From Arcobacter_B sp049472135 (GTDB lineage Bacteria; Campylobacterota; Campylobacteria; Campylobacterales; Arcobacteraceae), in the NCBI RefSeq assembly GCF_049472135.1, contig NZ_JBMOVV010000008.1:74707-138706 (forward strand): a DNA stretch of 64,000 nucleotides. The letters are read 5' to 3'. Positions 8,002 through 16,706 of the stretch are shown here, piece by piece. Both the position numbers and the translations under genes were made by a program. The notes beneath the pieces are model-generated. The model was given only the letters and a program-made list of their open reading frames with translations. It did not search any database and was not told the origin of the DNA. Position 1 is the stretch's first letter, and each line of letters opens with the position of its first letter.

Positions 8002-8622
8002 TTATAAATCCTCTAAAAATTTTGTGATAGATTCTCTTAAATATTTAGATGATTCATCTTTTGATAATATAATCAATTCACCCTTTATATTTTCATCTTT
8101 GAAGTTTAATTCTGTAGAAATAATGATAATATTTTCATACTCTTTATTAAAACTTTCGTTAAACTCTTGAATATTACTTATTCTTCTAATATTTGGTGAA
8201 GAAAAAGAGATATTGGCATTTATTAGTGAAGCTAGTTTTCCTGATGTTACTGATGAAATTATATTTGTGATTTCTAAAACAACATCTTTAATCTCATCTT
8301 CATCAATTTCATTATCTTCTAATCCAAACTCTTTAGTAAGATTATAACTTGAATTCTCATCAATAATAAAAAGGTTTTCTCCTGAGATATTTCCATGAAT
8401 TAACTGGTTAGCAATAAAATAGTTACCATTTTCAACTATTTTTTCATTTAAATGCCTTATTAAACCTTCACTTGTAACAGTAGTAATAATTGGAATATTA
8501 AGTGTTGCAAATTTATCAATGATTTTTGAAATGGCAGCTGTTGCTTCCCCATAAGCAATATTCATTAATTCTTGTAAGCAATCTCTTTCATCTTCATTAA
8601 GATCGATAAGACTTTTACTCAT
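8002..8622 (-). CDS. CheC-like phosphatase/chemotaxis family protein
   Basis: A 206-residue cytoplasmic protein of the CheC/CheX/FliY phosphatase family, which removes phosphate from CheY-type receivers. Two family signatures are visible: ELMNIAYGEATAAIS at about residues 18-32 (E-x3-N pattern) and VVLEITNIISSVTSGKLA at about 110-127. It directly follows a single-domain receiver gene, sharing one base with it (stop/start overlap), so the receiver is its likely substrate. A diguanylate cyclase gene follows. Whether it is a phosphatase or a binding-only homologue is not decided, but both E-x3-N positions are retained. Confidence 0.8.
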   Translation of the reverse strand: MSKSLIDLNEDERDCLQELMNIAYGEATAAISKIIDKFATLNIPIITTVTSEGLIRHLNEKIVENGNYFIANQLIHGNISGENLFIIDENSSYNLTKEFGLEDNEIDEDEIKDVVLEITNIISSVTSGKLASLINANISFSSPNIRRISNIQEFNESFNKEYENIIIISTELNFKDENIKGELIILSKDESSKYLRESITKFLEDL

Positions 8623-8987
8623 TAGATTAGTCCAAGTTTTTCAAGCATCTTTTTTAAGTTATCTAAATTAATTGGTTTTTTGATGAAACCTAAAGCTCCA
8701 TTATCCTTAGCTTTTTGCATAGCTTGTTCTTGAATATCAGCACTAACAATAATGATTTTAGCATCTTTATCAAATTGACTAATTTGTTTTGTAGCTTCAA
8801 ACCCATCAATTATAGGCATAGTTAAGTCCATAAAACAAATAGAAGGATTGTGTTCTTTATAAAGTTCAATAGCTTCTTGTCCATTAGTAGCTTCTATTAT
8901 TTCAGAGTCTTCTGAGATAATCTCTTTTAAATTTTTAATTGTCATTTTTCTAGCTAGTTTTGAATCATCAACTACTAAGTATGTCAT
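8622..8987 (-). CDS. Single-domain CheY-like response regulator
   Basis: A 121-residue protein consisting of one receiver domain and no output domain. The acidic pocket (VVDDSK), phospho-acceptor aspartate in CFMDLTMPIIDG, signalling serine/alanine region (IIVSAD) and conserved lysine (FIKKPI) are all present. It is the first gene of an operon with a CheC-like phosphatase and a PAS-GGDEF cyclase. The kinase is not adjacent. It probably acts as a phosphate carrier or as a regulator of the cyclase; that role is inferred from gene order. Confidence 0.9.
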   Translation of the reverse strand: MTYLVVDDSKLARKMTIKNLKEIISEDSEIIEATNGQEAIELYKEHNPSICFMDLTMPIIDGFEATKQISQFDKDAKIIIVSADIQEQAMQKAKDNGALGFIKKPINLDNLKKMLEKLGLI

Positions 8988-9090
8988 AAAGTATCCTCAA
9001 ATAATTTTTGATTATTGTAGCATAAAAAGAATTTTATTCGATTGAAAAAAATGTTAGTTTGTGATATTTTTAGTGATTTGTTTTTTGAAA

Positions 9091-9168
9091 TGGTCGGGGC
9101 GAGAGGATTCGAACCTCCGGCCCCCTGGTCCCAAACCAGGTGCGCTAACCAGACTGCGCTACGCCCCG
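9091..9168 (-). tRNA. tRNA-Pro (anticodon UGG)
   Basis: A full cloverleaf on the minus strand: acceptor stem CGGGGCG pairing with CGCCCCG, a D-arm (GCGCAGUCUGGUUAGCGC), an anticodon stem CCUGG/CCAGG around a UUUGGGA loop with anticodon UGG, and a T-arm with GGUUCGAAUCC. The CCA end is encoded (9091-9093). UGG reads proline codons and can serve all four by wobble. Confidence 0.97.
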
Positions 9169-9234
9169 CCTTTTGTAATAAGGCCGAAATAATACTATGT
9201 TTTTAATAAATTGTCAAGGCTAGTTTATTAAAAA

Positions 9235-9705
9235 CTACTTAATTTTTGAAATTTCTATATCATTTATATTCTCAACTAGTTTTAAAAGCTTGTTATCTTT
9301 CATTTCTAAATAACCTTCACTTTTAACTCTTCCTTTTGAATCATAAATAAATTTAAAGTTTTCATCAAAGCTAACAGTAATAAACTTATCTTTTTTTACT
9401 TCTATTTTTTCTGTTTTTACATCATTTGCTATTGCTTTTTTAAGAATATAGATTATTGCATATTTATCTTTTTTATATTTAGTATCTTCTTTATCTTTTT
9501 TTCCTGTAAAATCTTCATTATAAAAAATAAAGTTATCTTTTCCTAATAGAAATCTTGCAATAGAGTTTGTTACTTTTGCTTCTAAATAGTTGTTTTCTAG
9601 TGATTTAAAGTTCTCTATTTCACCTAGAGTTATACCTTTAAACTTGATACTATAGTTAGCAAAAGCTATGTTTGTAAGTATTAAAGTTGATATTATAAAT
9701 TTCAT
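9235..9705 (-). CDS. Small secreted protein of unknown function
   Basis: A 156-residue protein not recognised. A signal peptide (residues 1-16, cleaved after IAFA) places it in the periplasm. The mature part is lysine-rich and strand-rich (YSIKFKGITLGEIENF, KFITVSFDENFKFIYDSKGRV), a pattern common in small beta-barrel or lipid-binding-like periplasmic proteins and recalling DUF3108-type proteins; this is only a resemblance. It stands alone on the minus strand between tRNA-Pro and the SprT-like gene. Confidence 0.55.
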   Translation of the reverse strand: MKFIISTLILTNIAFANYSIKFKGITLGEIENFKSLENNYLEAKVTNSIARFLLGKDNFIFYNEDFTGKKDKEDTKYKKDKYAIIYILKKAIANDVKTEKIEVKKDKFITVSFDENFKFIYDSKGRVKSEGYLEMKDNKLLKLVENINDIEISKIK

Positions 9706-9766
9706 GTTTATCCTTTAAATTAAAGCAAATATTATATCTAAAAAGTGAATTGATTGTGTAAATAAA

Positions 9767-10264
9767 TCAATCAAAAAGTTTTGTTTTCTCTATCAAAATA
9801 TCATTATGATTTACAAATCTTTCACATCTTAATCCATTTAGTTTTTTACAAATATTTTGCCATTTTTTAGTGTGTCCTGAGTTTTGTTTTGCAAAATCAC
9901 CAATGTGAAACATAATCGCATGAGCATATTCATGTGGGAAAACATCATTTATCATATAGTTAGAACTTTCTTGAAATCTTTTTTTATTTAAATAGATTTT
10001 AATAGTTCCTTTTTCATAAACGGCCATTCCAAATCTTTTATCACTCATCTCGTCTGATATTATGATAGGAAATGTTCTTGTAATATTGAAATGAAGTTTT
10101 GTAAGATATCTTAACTCATTATGTTTTTGTTGAAGTTGTTGAATATATTTTTCTTCTAAGGGCTTTTTTAAAAAAGTATAATCTTCATACCAAAGATAAA
10201 CTAAAAGTGCTGTAGCACTTATAGTTATAAAAAGAAAAAACTTTTGAAGGTTTTTTATAAACAT
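9767..10264 (-). CDS. Membrane-anchored SprT-like zinc metalloprotease
   Basis: A 165-residue protein with one N-terminal transmembrane segment (residues 5-23) and a SprT-like domain. The zinc-binding HEYAH motif is preceded by DVFP, and the third ligand is likely in SGHTKKWQNICKKL, as in SprT proteins. The family includes DNA-protein crosslink proteases and plain metallopeptidases; an N-terminal membrane anchor argues for the latter. It lies one base downstream of a membrane J-domain protein gene, so the two are probably co-transcribed and may act together in membrane proteostasis (inference). Confidence 0.8.
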   Translation of the reverse strand: MFIKNLQKFFLFITISATALLVYLWYEDYTFLKKPLEEKYIQQLQQKHNELRYLTKLHFNITRTFPIIISDEMSDKRFGMAVYEKGTIKIYLNKKRFQESSNYMINDVFPHEYAHAIMFHIGDFAKQNSGHTKKWQNICKKLNGLRCERFVNHNDILIEKTKLFD

Positions 10265-10265
10265 A

Positions 10266-10739
10266 CTATTCTACAGTTTTTATTAGTACATCTCTGAAGT
10301 GGTTAAGTTCTTTCATTTTTGTATCATCACCACCATTTATATCTGGATGATATTTTCTTGCAAGCTCTTTATATCTTTTTTTTATCTCTTCTTTTGTTGG
10401 CTCACTAGTAAATCCAAAAAACTCTTTTGCTTTTTGTACTTCATCATATCTTGGTTGATTTGCAAAATTTTGAAAGTCATTTGCATTAAAATTTTTAAAA
10501 TCATTAAAGTTAAAGTTTGCATTATTGCCTTGTGAAAACTCTTGTCCATTAAATTTAAAATGAAAACCACTAGAACGGATTTTCTTTTTTAAATTATAAA
10601 TAATTATAAATCCAATAATAAAAATAATACCTAAAATCATAAGGAAAGTGCCAAAGTTAGTGAAAATAAGGTATAGAATAAAAAATATTATAGCAAGTCT
10701 TACTAATCTATTAAAAATGTAAATAACTGTGTTGTTCAT
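10266..10739 (-). CDS. Membrane-anchored J-domain protein (DjlA-like)
   Basis: A 157-residue protein with two closely spaced hydrophobic segments near the N-terminus (about residues 10-48), an asparagine/phenylalanine-rich linker (FNFNDFKNFNANDF) and a C-terminal J domain. The J domain carries the HPD tripeptide (KYHPDING), which stimulates DnaK ATPase. The domain is truncated relative to full DnaJ and has no zinc finger or client-binding part, so it would recruit DnaK to the membrane. It is first in an operon with the SprT-like protease gene. Confidence 0.85.
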   Translation of the reverse strand: MNNTVIYIFNRLVRLAIIFFILYLIFTNFGTFLMILGIIFIIGFIIIYNLKKKIRSSGFHFKFNGQEFSQGNNANFNFNDFKNFNANDFQNFANQPRYDEVQKAKEFFGFTSEPTKEEIKKRYKELARKYHPDINGGDDTKMKELNHFRDVLIKTVE

Positions 10740-10962
10740 AAAATGTTAATCCTTTAAAATAAACTCGTATTATAGTATTCTTTTTACAAGAAGTAAATTA
10801 AAGGTTTTACTTATTCAAAATTTAATTATGTAAATTAAATGTGTTACAAAAGTAATCATTAAAACTTTAAAAATATTGCTATTTTGTTGCTATGAAAGAA
10901 TTATCATAAAAATATCACATGCTAGGAATATTCTTTTTTTCGATCAATTCAAGGAGGAAAGT

Positions 10963-12654
10963 ATGAGTATTGGTTTACAAGCATTTTTTGCTTCATTACC
11001 TATCATCTTAGCTGGTATTTTACTAGTTGGATTAAGGGTTTCTGCTAAGAAAGCAATGCCTTTAGTATATTTAGCAACTGTGGGAGTTGCATTTGTTGTA
11101 TGGGAAGTTTCTTTTAATAGAGTTATGGCTTCAACTATTCAAGGTCTACTTATAACAGTTGCTGTTTTATGGATTATTTTTGGTGCAATTTTACTTTTAA
11201 ATACACTAAAACATTCAGGTGCGATTGCTGTAATTAGACAAGGATTTAACAATATTAGCCCAGATAGAAGAGTTCAAGTTATTATTATTGCTTGGTTATT
11301 TGGATCATTTATTGAAGGAGCTTCTGGATTTGGAACACCTGCTGCTATTGCAGCACCACTTTTAGTTGCAATTGGGTTCCCTGCAATGGCTGCTGTAATG
11401 GTTGGTATGATGATTCAAAGTACACCTGTATCATTTGGTGCTGTTGGAACTCCTATTTTAATTGGAGTTAACAAAGGTTTAGATGCTCAAGGAATTAGTC
11501 TTACTTTAGAGAGTCTTGGTTCGTCTTGGGATGTTTATTTACAAATTATTACATCACAAGTTGCAATTACTCATGCTATAGTTGGTACATTAATTCCTTT
11601 ATTTATGACAGTAATGTTAACAAGATTTTTTGGTGAAAATAAATCTTGGAGTGAAGGTTTAAGTATTTTACCTTTTGCTATTTTTGCTGGACTTGCATTT
11701 ACAATTCCATATGCTTTAACAGGTGTTTTCTTAGGTGCTGAGTTCCCATCAATTATTGGTGCTTTAGTTGGATTACCAATTGTTGTATTTGCAGCAAAAA
11801 AAGGTTTCTTAGTTCCTAAAAAAGCTTGGGATTTTGCTCCAAAAGAGAAATGGCCAGTTTCATGGGTTTCAAAATTAGAGATTAAATTAGATGCAATGAG
11901 TGCAAAAGTTCCAATGTCTTTAACAAAAGCATGGATTCCATATGTATTAGTTGCAGTAATTTTAGTTATCACAAGAGTTAGTGATGAAGCAAAAGCATTT
12001 GTTAAAGCTTGGGTAATTCCATTTAAAGATATTTTAGGTGAAAACTTAGGGTATTCAATCACTCCACTTTACTTACCAGGTGGTATTTTAGTATTTGTAG
12101 CAATTGTTACTTATTTCTTACACAGAATGGAATTCAAAGAGATGAAAGAAGCAATTAGTGAGTCTTCAAAAGTTATGATTGGTGCAGGATTTGTACTTAT
12201 CTTTACTATTCCATTAGTTAGAATTTTAATTAACTCTGGTGTAAATGAGTCTGGATTTGATTCTATGCCTGTTGCAATGGCTAATTTTGTAGCTTCTGCA
12301 GTTGGTGATGTTTATCCTTTATTTGCTCCAATGGTTGGTGCTTTAGGTGCATTTATTGCAGGAAGTAATACTGTATCAAATATGATGTTAGCACAGTATC
12401 AATTTGGTGTAGCAGACGCTTTAGGTGTATCAACTGCATTTATGGTAGCTCTTCAAGCAGTAGGTGCTGCTGCTGGTAATATGATTGCAATTCATAATGT
12501 TGTTGCAGCAAGTGCTACTGTTGGACTTTTAGATCAAGAAGGTCAAACTTTAAGAAGAACAATTATTCCTACAATTTATTATTGTTTACTAGCAGGTATC
12601 ATAGGACTTGTTGGTATGTATGTACTAGAAGTAGTAGATCCACTTATGAAATAA
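10963..12654 (+). CDS. lldP: L-lactate permease
   Basis: A 563-residue inner-membrane protein of the lactate permease (LctP) family, importing lactate or glycolate with protons. It has about twelve or more hydrophobic segments and the family signature FIEGASGFGTPAAIAAPL. Length matches E. coli LldP (551). I choose the ATG at 10963 because a strong AAGGAGG site lies six bases upstream (10951-10957); an in-frame ATG 87 bases earlier has no such site and would add a polar leader before the first membrane segment. A perfect hairpin terminator follows the stop. No lactate dehydrogenase genes are nearby. Confidence 0.93.
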   Translation: MSIGLQAFFASLPIILAGILLVGLRVSAKKAMPLVYLATVGVAFVVWEVSFNRVMASTIQGLLITVAVLWIIFGAILLLNTLKHSGAIAVIRQGFNNISPDRRVQVIIIAWLFGSFIEGASGFGTPAAIAAPLLVAIGFPAMAAVMVGMMIQSTPVSFGAVGTPILIGVNKGLDAQGISLTLESLGSSWDVYLQIITSQVAITHAIVGTLIPLFMTVMLTRFFGENKSWSEGLSILPFAIFAGLAFTIPYALTGVFLGAEFPSIIGALVGLPIVVFAAKKGFLVPKKAWDFAPKEKWPVSWVSKLEIKLDAMSAKVPMSLTKAWIPYVLVAVILVITRVSDEAKAFVKAWVIPFKDILGENLGYSITPLYLPGGILVFVAIVTYFLHRMEFKEMKEAISESSKVMIGAGFVLIFTIPLVRILINSGVNESGFDSMPVAMANFVASAVGDVYPLFAPMVGALGAFIAGSNTVSNMMLAQYQFGVADALGVSTAFMVALQAVGAAAGNMIAIHNVVAASATVGLLDQEGQTLRRTIIPTIYYCLLAGIIGLVGMYVLEVVDPLMK

Positions 12655-12684
12655 AGAAAAGAGAGTTATTCTCTCTTTTCTTAT
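12654..12684 (+). terminator. Rho-independent terminator of lldP
   Basis: A perfect 12-bp stem (AAGAAAAGAGAG, 12654-12665, with CTCTCTTTTCTT, 12671-12682) and a 5-base loop start at the lldP stop codon. The T-rich 3' arm acts as the release tract. Confidence 0.8.
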
Positions 12685-12760
12685 ACCCCTTATATTTAAC
12701 CTTTTTATAACTTATTTTTTGTTAATCTAAACTATACTTTATAGTTAGGTTTGTAATCTT

Positions 12761-14692
12761 ATGTTAAATAAATTATTAGAAAAAAAAGAACTTTTATTTG
12801 GAAAAAAAGAGACTTTAGAAGAGCTTGTAGTAAAGCAGCCTTTTAATCAAAAGAAGTTAGAAAAAACAATAAGTTCTTATGAACTAGACTTAAACAATCA
12901 ATATTTATTAAAACTTTGTATAGAAAATAATTGTCATGAAGCCTTAGCTTTTCTTATAGAAGAAGTAGGTTTTAAAATTGATAAAATTGATGTAAATAAA
13001 GAGAATCTTCTTTTTTTAGCTATTAGAAAAATGGCAAAAGAGTGTTGTAAAGTTTTACTTGCAAATAATATTAACATAAAACAAGCAAATATTAATAACA
13101 TAACTGCTTTACATCTTGCCACAAGAAGTGGTATGAAAGAAATATTTGATATTTTAACTGATAGATTAGATGACTTGGAAATAGTAGATATTGATGGACG
13201 AAATATTCTATTTTATGCAATTGAATCAAAAAACTTTGAGATTATAAAAAAAGTATTCCAATTAACTTCAATAAAATTAAACTTCAAAGATAAACAAGAT
13301 AATACGATAGTTCATTTAAAAGAAATTACTGCAAATCTTGATTTATTTAAATTCTTTGTATCTAAAGGTTTAAATGTAGATAGTATAAATAAAAATAATG
13401 AGGACTTTTTATATTTAAACTGTTTAGATTTAGAGATTCCAGATGCTTTGTTTATTTCTTTTTTACAAAAAAGTAACCTAAAAAACCGAAAGTATGGTTT
13501 AAATGGTGAAAATATTTTAATGAAAATTGTTAAACATATTCTTTCTATTGATATTCAAGTTTTAGAAAATAAATCTATTGTTACAAAATATCAAGAAAGG
13601 CTTATTACTTTTATAGAACATGGCGTGGATGAAAATGGTCTAAATAATGAAAATGAAAACTTTTTATTTGATGTGGTTAGAGCAAAAAATGATTTAGTTT
13701 TAGAGTTCTTACTAAATAGAACAAAAGTAAATATTAATCAAAAAAATTTACAAGGACAAAACTTACTTGATTTAGCAATTTTCAATGGCAAACCAAATGT
13801 TGAGTTAGTAAAAAAACTTATTTATACAAATATTGATTGTACTGATAAAGATAAAGATGGCTATACAATTATTGAAAAACTAGTTGATGTAATTTTAAGT
13901 GAAGATATTCCTAATAGAATAAGAAAAATAGGAAAAACGAAAAGTGAAAGCAATGTTAACTACACTCAAATTTTAGGTTTTATTTTAGACTACACAAAAA
14001 TTGATATAAATGAGATTATGTTTGAAGGAGAGCCAATAATTTTTGAGATTGGTAAATCTTTTCATGTTCCATTGTTAGAGCTATTTAAGAAAAATGGAGC
14101 AAATCTAAATATAGTAGGGCAGAAAGATAAACTTACAATTTTTTATAAGGTTTTAGAAGCAGGTAAGAATGCTAAAGATGAAAGGGCATTATTTTTAAAA
14201 ATGCTGAAATATTTAGTTTTATGTGATGTTGATGTAGACCATAAAGATTCATATGGTGGAAATGTAATACATAAAGCAATATTAGACCATGATTTGCAAG
14301 TTGTTAATATCTTAATGCTAAGAGTTAAAAATTACAAATTTAAAGATAGAAAAGGAAGAACTTATATTCATAATACAGTTTGGAATAATAAAGCAGATAT
14401 TCTAAAGAAAATTGCTTTTAAAAATAAAGAGTTAATGAATATTCCAGATAAGTTCGGATTATTACCTATTAATTATGGTGTAATTATGGGAAAAAAAGAG
14501 GTTGTTTTTGCACTAATTAAAATGGGGGCATATTTAAATAATCCAAATAAAGTTAATGAACAGTTTAAAGAACAGTTCTTTTCAAAGCTTGGGAAACTTG
14601 AAGATATTTTAAGTTCTACTATGACAGAAAATGAAAGAACTTTAATGACAGAACTTGTAAGAAGTATGCAAAAAGAGCTTAATATAACTTAA
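12761..14692 (+). CDS. Ankyrin-repeat protein (paralogue A)
   Basis: A 643-residue cytoplasmic protein with no signal peptide or membrane segment, built of ankyrin-type helical repeats along most of its length (NITALHLATRSGMKEIFDIL, GRNILFYAIESKNFEIIKK, GGNVIHKAILDHDLQVVNIL). The C-terminal 40 residues are a charged helical tail (TENERTLMTELVRSMQKE). Such repeats mediate protein binding; the partner is unknown. It is followed by a close full-length paralogue at 14789 that shares the same tail and repeat order, so the pair arose by tandem duplication. A terminator separates them, so they are likely expressed independently. Confidence 0.85.
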   Translation: MLNKLLEKKELLFGKKETLEELVVKQPFNQKKLEKTISSYELDLNNQYLLKLCIENNCHEALAFLIEEVGFKIDKIDVNKENLLFLAIRKMAKECCKVLLANNINIKQANINNITALHLATRSGMKEIFDILTDRLDDLEIVDIDGRNILFYAIESKNFEIIKKVFQLTSIKLNFKDKQDNTIVHLKEITANLDLFKFFVSKGLNVDSINKNNEDFLYLNCLDLEIPDALFISFLQKSNLKNRKYGLNGENILMKIVKHILSIDIQVLENKSIVTKYQERLITFIEHGVDENGLNNENENFLFDVVRAKNDLVLEFLLNRTKVNINQKNLQGQNLLDLAIFNGKPNVELVKKLIYTNIDCTDKDKDGYTIIEKLVDVILSEDIPNRIRKIGKTKSESNVNYTQILGFILDYTKIDINEIMFEGEPIIFEIGKSFHVPLLELFKKNGANLNIVGQKDKLTIFYKVLEAGKNAKDERALFLKMLKYLVLCDVDVDHKDSYGGNVIHKAILDHDLQVVNILMLRVKNYKFKDRKGRTYIHNTVWNNKADILKKIAFKNKELMNIPDKFGLLPINYGVIMGKKEVVFALIKMGAYLNNPNKVNEQFKEQFFSKLGKLEDILSSTMTENERTLMTELVRSMQKELNIT

Positions 14693-14705
14693 TAAATAAT
14701 TAATT

Positions 14706-14728
14706 AAAGCCCTTAAATAAGGCTTTTT
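14706..14728 (+). terminator. Terminator between ankyrin paralogues
   Basis: An AAAGCC ... GGCTTT hairpin (14706-14711 with 14721-14726, extended inward by TT/AA) followed by a short T-run, placed 14 bases after the stop codon of the first ankyrin gene. Confidence 0.7.
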
Positions 14729-14788
14729 AATATATATATAATAAAAAAATAGATACCCTTTCAATATTGAAAAATAAAAGGTAAAAAT

Positions 14789-16696
14789 ATGCTTAGTAAA
14801 TTATTTGGTAGTAATGAATCTATCGAAGAGTTAATAATTAAAAAACCTTTTGATGAAAAAGCTGTAGAGAAAAAACTAGCAAAAACAGATTTTAATAGAA
14901 ATGATACTTCGTTATTGCATCATTGTGTAAAACATGATGCTTTTAATGCTGTTAGTTATTTATTAAAAATTGGAGTTAAGCTTAATTCATTAAATGAGTT
15001 TAATGAAAACGTACTATTTACAGCTTTAAAAAACTCTAGTTTAGAAACAGCAAAACTTTTATTAAAAAAATCAATTGATGTTAATCAAGAAAATCTAGAT
15101 GGTGAAATTGCTTTGCATTTAGCATTTAAGTTTGGAGCAATTCAATTAATTGATATTATTGCATCAAGAACTGAAGATATAAATAAAAAGAATAAATTAG
15201 GTAGATCTTTTTTATTTTATGCAATAGAGTCTAAAAATAGATTAGCTATAAAAAAAGCTTTAAATTTAAGTGAAATTGATATTAATCAGCAAGATAATGC
15301 TGGAAATACTATAGTTCATTTAAAAGAGATAACAGCTGATTTAAATATATTCGATGGATTAATTGATGCAGGTTTAGATTTAAATATTGTAAACAACAAA
15401 GGTGAAGATTTTTTATATTTAAACTGTTTAGACTTAGGTTTAAATAACAAACTTTTCTCTTTTGCCATTAGAAATAATGCTTCTCTAAATAGAAGATACG
15501 GTTCTAAAAAAAATACAATCTTAATGCATTTAGTAAATAAACTTTTATCATATGATATTCAAGTATATGAAAATAAAAGTTTTATCAATAAGTATCAAGA
15601 TAGAATTATGACATTTATTGAAAATGGAGCAGATGTTAATCTTTTAAATTTAGAAGAAGAGAATATCCTTTTTAATATTATTAGAGCCAATGATGATCTT
15701 AATTTAGATTTTGTTTTAAACTCAACTCAAATCAATGTTAACCAATCAAATGCTATTGGAAATACGGTATTAGATATTGCAATATTTAATGGAAAACCAA
15801 ATATTGATTTGATTAAAAGACTTCTATTTTCAAATATAGATTCAAGCTTAAAAGATAAAAATGACTACAGTGTGATTGAAAAAGTTGTTGATGTAATATT
15901 AAGTGAGAACTCTCCTAATAGAGTTAGAAAAATATCTAATATTAGGGTTTATCCTGAAGTAAATTATAATCAAATTCTAAATTTACTTTTAGAGTTTATA
16001 AAAGTTGATATAAATGAAGTTATGTTTGAAGATGAACCAATTATTTTTGAAATAGCTAAATATTTCAATGTTCCTTTACTTGAAACATTTAAAAAATATG
16101 GTTCAAATCTTGATATTTTAAGTAAAAAAGATAACTTAAATATTTTTTATAAAGTTTTACAAGCAGGGAAAGAACAAAAAAATCAAAAACAAAACTTTCA
16201 TAAAACATTAAACTTTTTGATTTTAAATAATGTAAATATTGATTGTAAAGATTCATATGGTGGAAATGTAATTCACAAGGCAATATTAGACCATGATTTA
16301 CAAGTAATTAATATTCTTACAAAAAGAGTAGGGGATTATAGAGCAGTTGATAATAAAGGTAGAAACTATATCCATAATACTGTATGGAGCGATAAGATAG
16401 ATATCTTAAAAAAGATTGCTTTAAAAAATAGAGACTTAATAAATAAACCAGATAGATTTGGAATTTTACCTATTAACTATGCTGTAATTATGGGTAAAAA
16501 AGATGTTGTATTCTCTTTAATAAAACTAGGGGCTTTTTTAAATAATCATAATAAAATAAACCAACAGTTTAAAGAAAGTTTTTTTACTAAATTAGGGCAA
16601 TTAGATGATATTCTAAATAGTTCAATGACTATTAATGAAAGAAATTTAATGACAAAACTAGTATCAAATATGAAAGAAGAGTTTAACGTAAAATAG
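14789..16696 (+). CDS. Ankyrin-repeat protein (paralogue B)
   Basis: A 635-residue ankyrin-repeat protein, colinear with the gene before it: IEELIIKKPFDEKAVEKKL matches EELVVKQPFNQKKLEKTI near the N-terminus, and SYGGNVIHKAILDHDLQV is almost identical in both. The last third is the most conserved part, including GRNYIHNTVW, KFGILPINY-type repeats and the charged tail, while the first third has diverged. It is cytoplasmic and probably a binding scaffold. It starts at ATG 14789 behind AAAGGT. It converges on the CHASE2-HD-GYP gene with only 10 bases between them. Confidence 0.85.
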   Translation: MLSKLFGSNESIEELIIKKPFDEKAVEKKLAKTDFNRNDTSLLHHCVKHDAFNAVSYLLKIGVKLNSLNEFNENVLFTALKNSSLETAKLLLKKSIDVNQENLDGEIALHLAFKFGAIQLIDIIASRTEDINKKNKLGRSFLFYAIESKNRLAIKKALNLSEIDINQQDNAGNTIVHLKEITADLNIFDGLIDAGLDLNIVNNKGEDFLYLNCLDLGLNNKLFSFAIRNNASLNRRYGSKKNTILMHLVNKLLSYDIQVYENKSFINKYQDRIMTFIENGADVNLLNLEEENILFNIIRANDDLNLDFVLNSTQINVNQSNAIGNTVLDIAIFNGKPNIDLIKRLLFSNIDSSLKDKNDYSVIEKVVDVILSENSPNRVRKISNIRVYPEVNYNQILNLLLEFIKVDINEVMFEDEPIIFEIAKYFNVPLLETFKKYGSNLDILSKKDNLNIFYKVLQAGKEQKNQKQNFHKTLNFLILNNVNIDCKDSYGGNVIHKAILDHDLQVINILTKRVGDYRAVDNKGRNYIHNTVWSDKIDILKKIALKNRDLINKPDRFGILPINYAVIMGKKDVVFSLIKLGAFLNNHNKINQQFKESFFTKLGQLDDILNSSMTINERNLMTKLVSNMKEEFNVK

Positions 16697-16706
16697 TTGC
16701 AGAAGT

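Noticed and set aside
9749..9771. Inverted repeat ATTGATT-N9-AATCAAT as an FNR-like site
   Set aside because: The spacing (9 bases) does not fit an FNR box, and it overlaps the stop codon of the SprT-like gene; it may at most be a weak terminator stem.
10876..10962. Longer N-terminus for the lactate permease
   Set aside because: The extra 29 codons lack a ribosome-binding site and form a polar leader unlike family members, while ATG 10963 has an ideal AAGGAGG.
11571..12062. 163-codon antisense frame inside the lactate permease gene
   Set aside because: It is a reverse-frame shadow of codon-biased sequence with no start signals and no protein-like domain.
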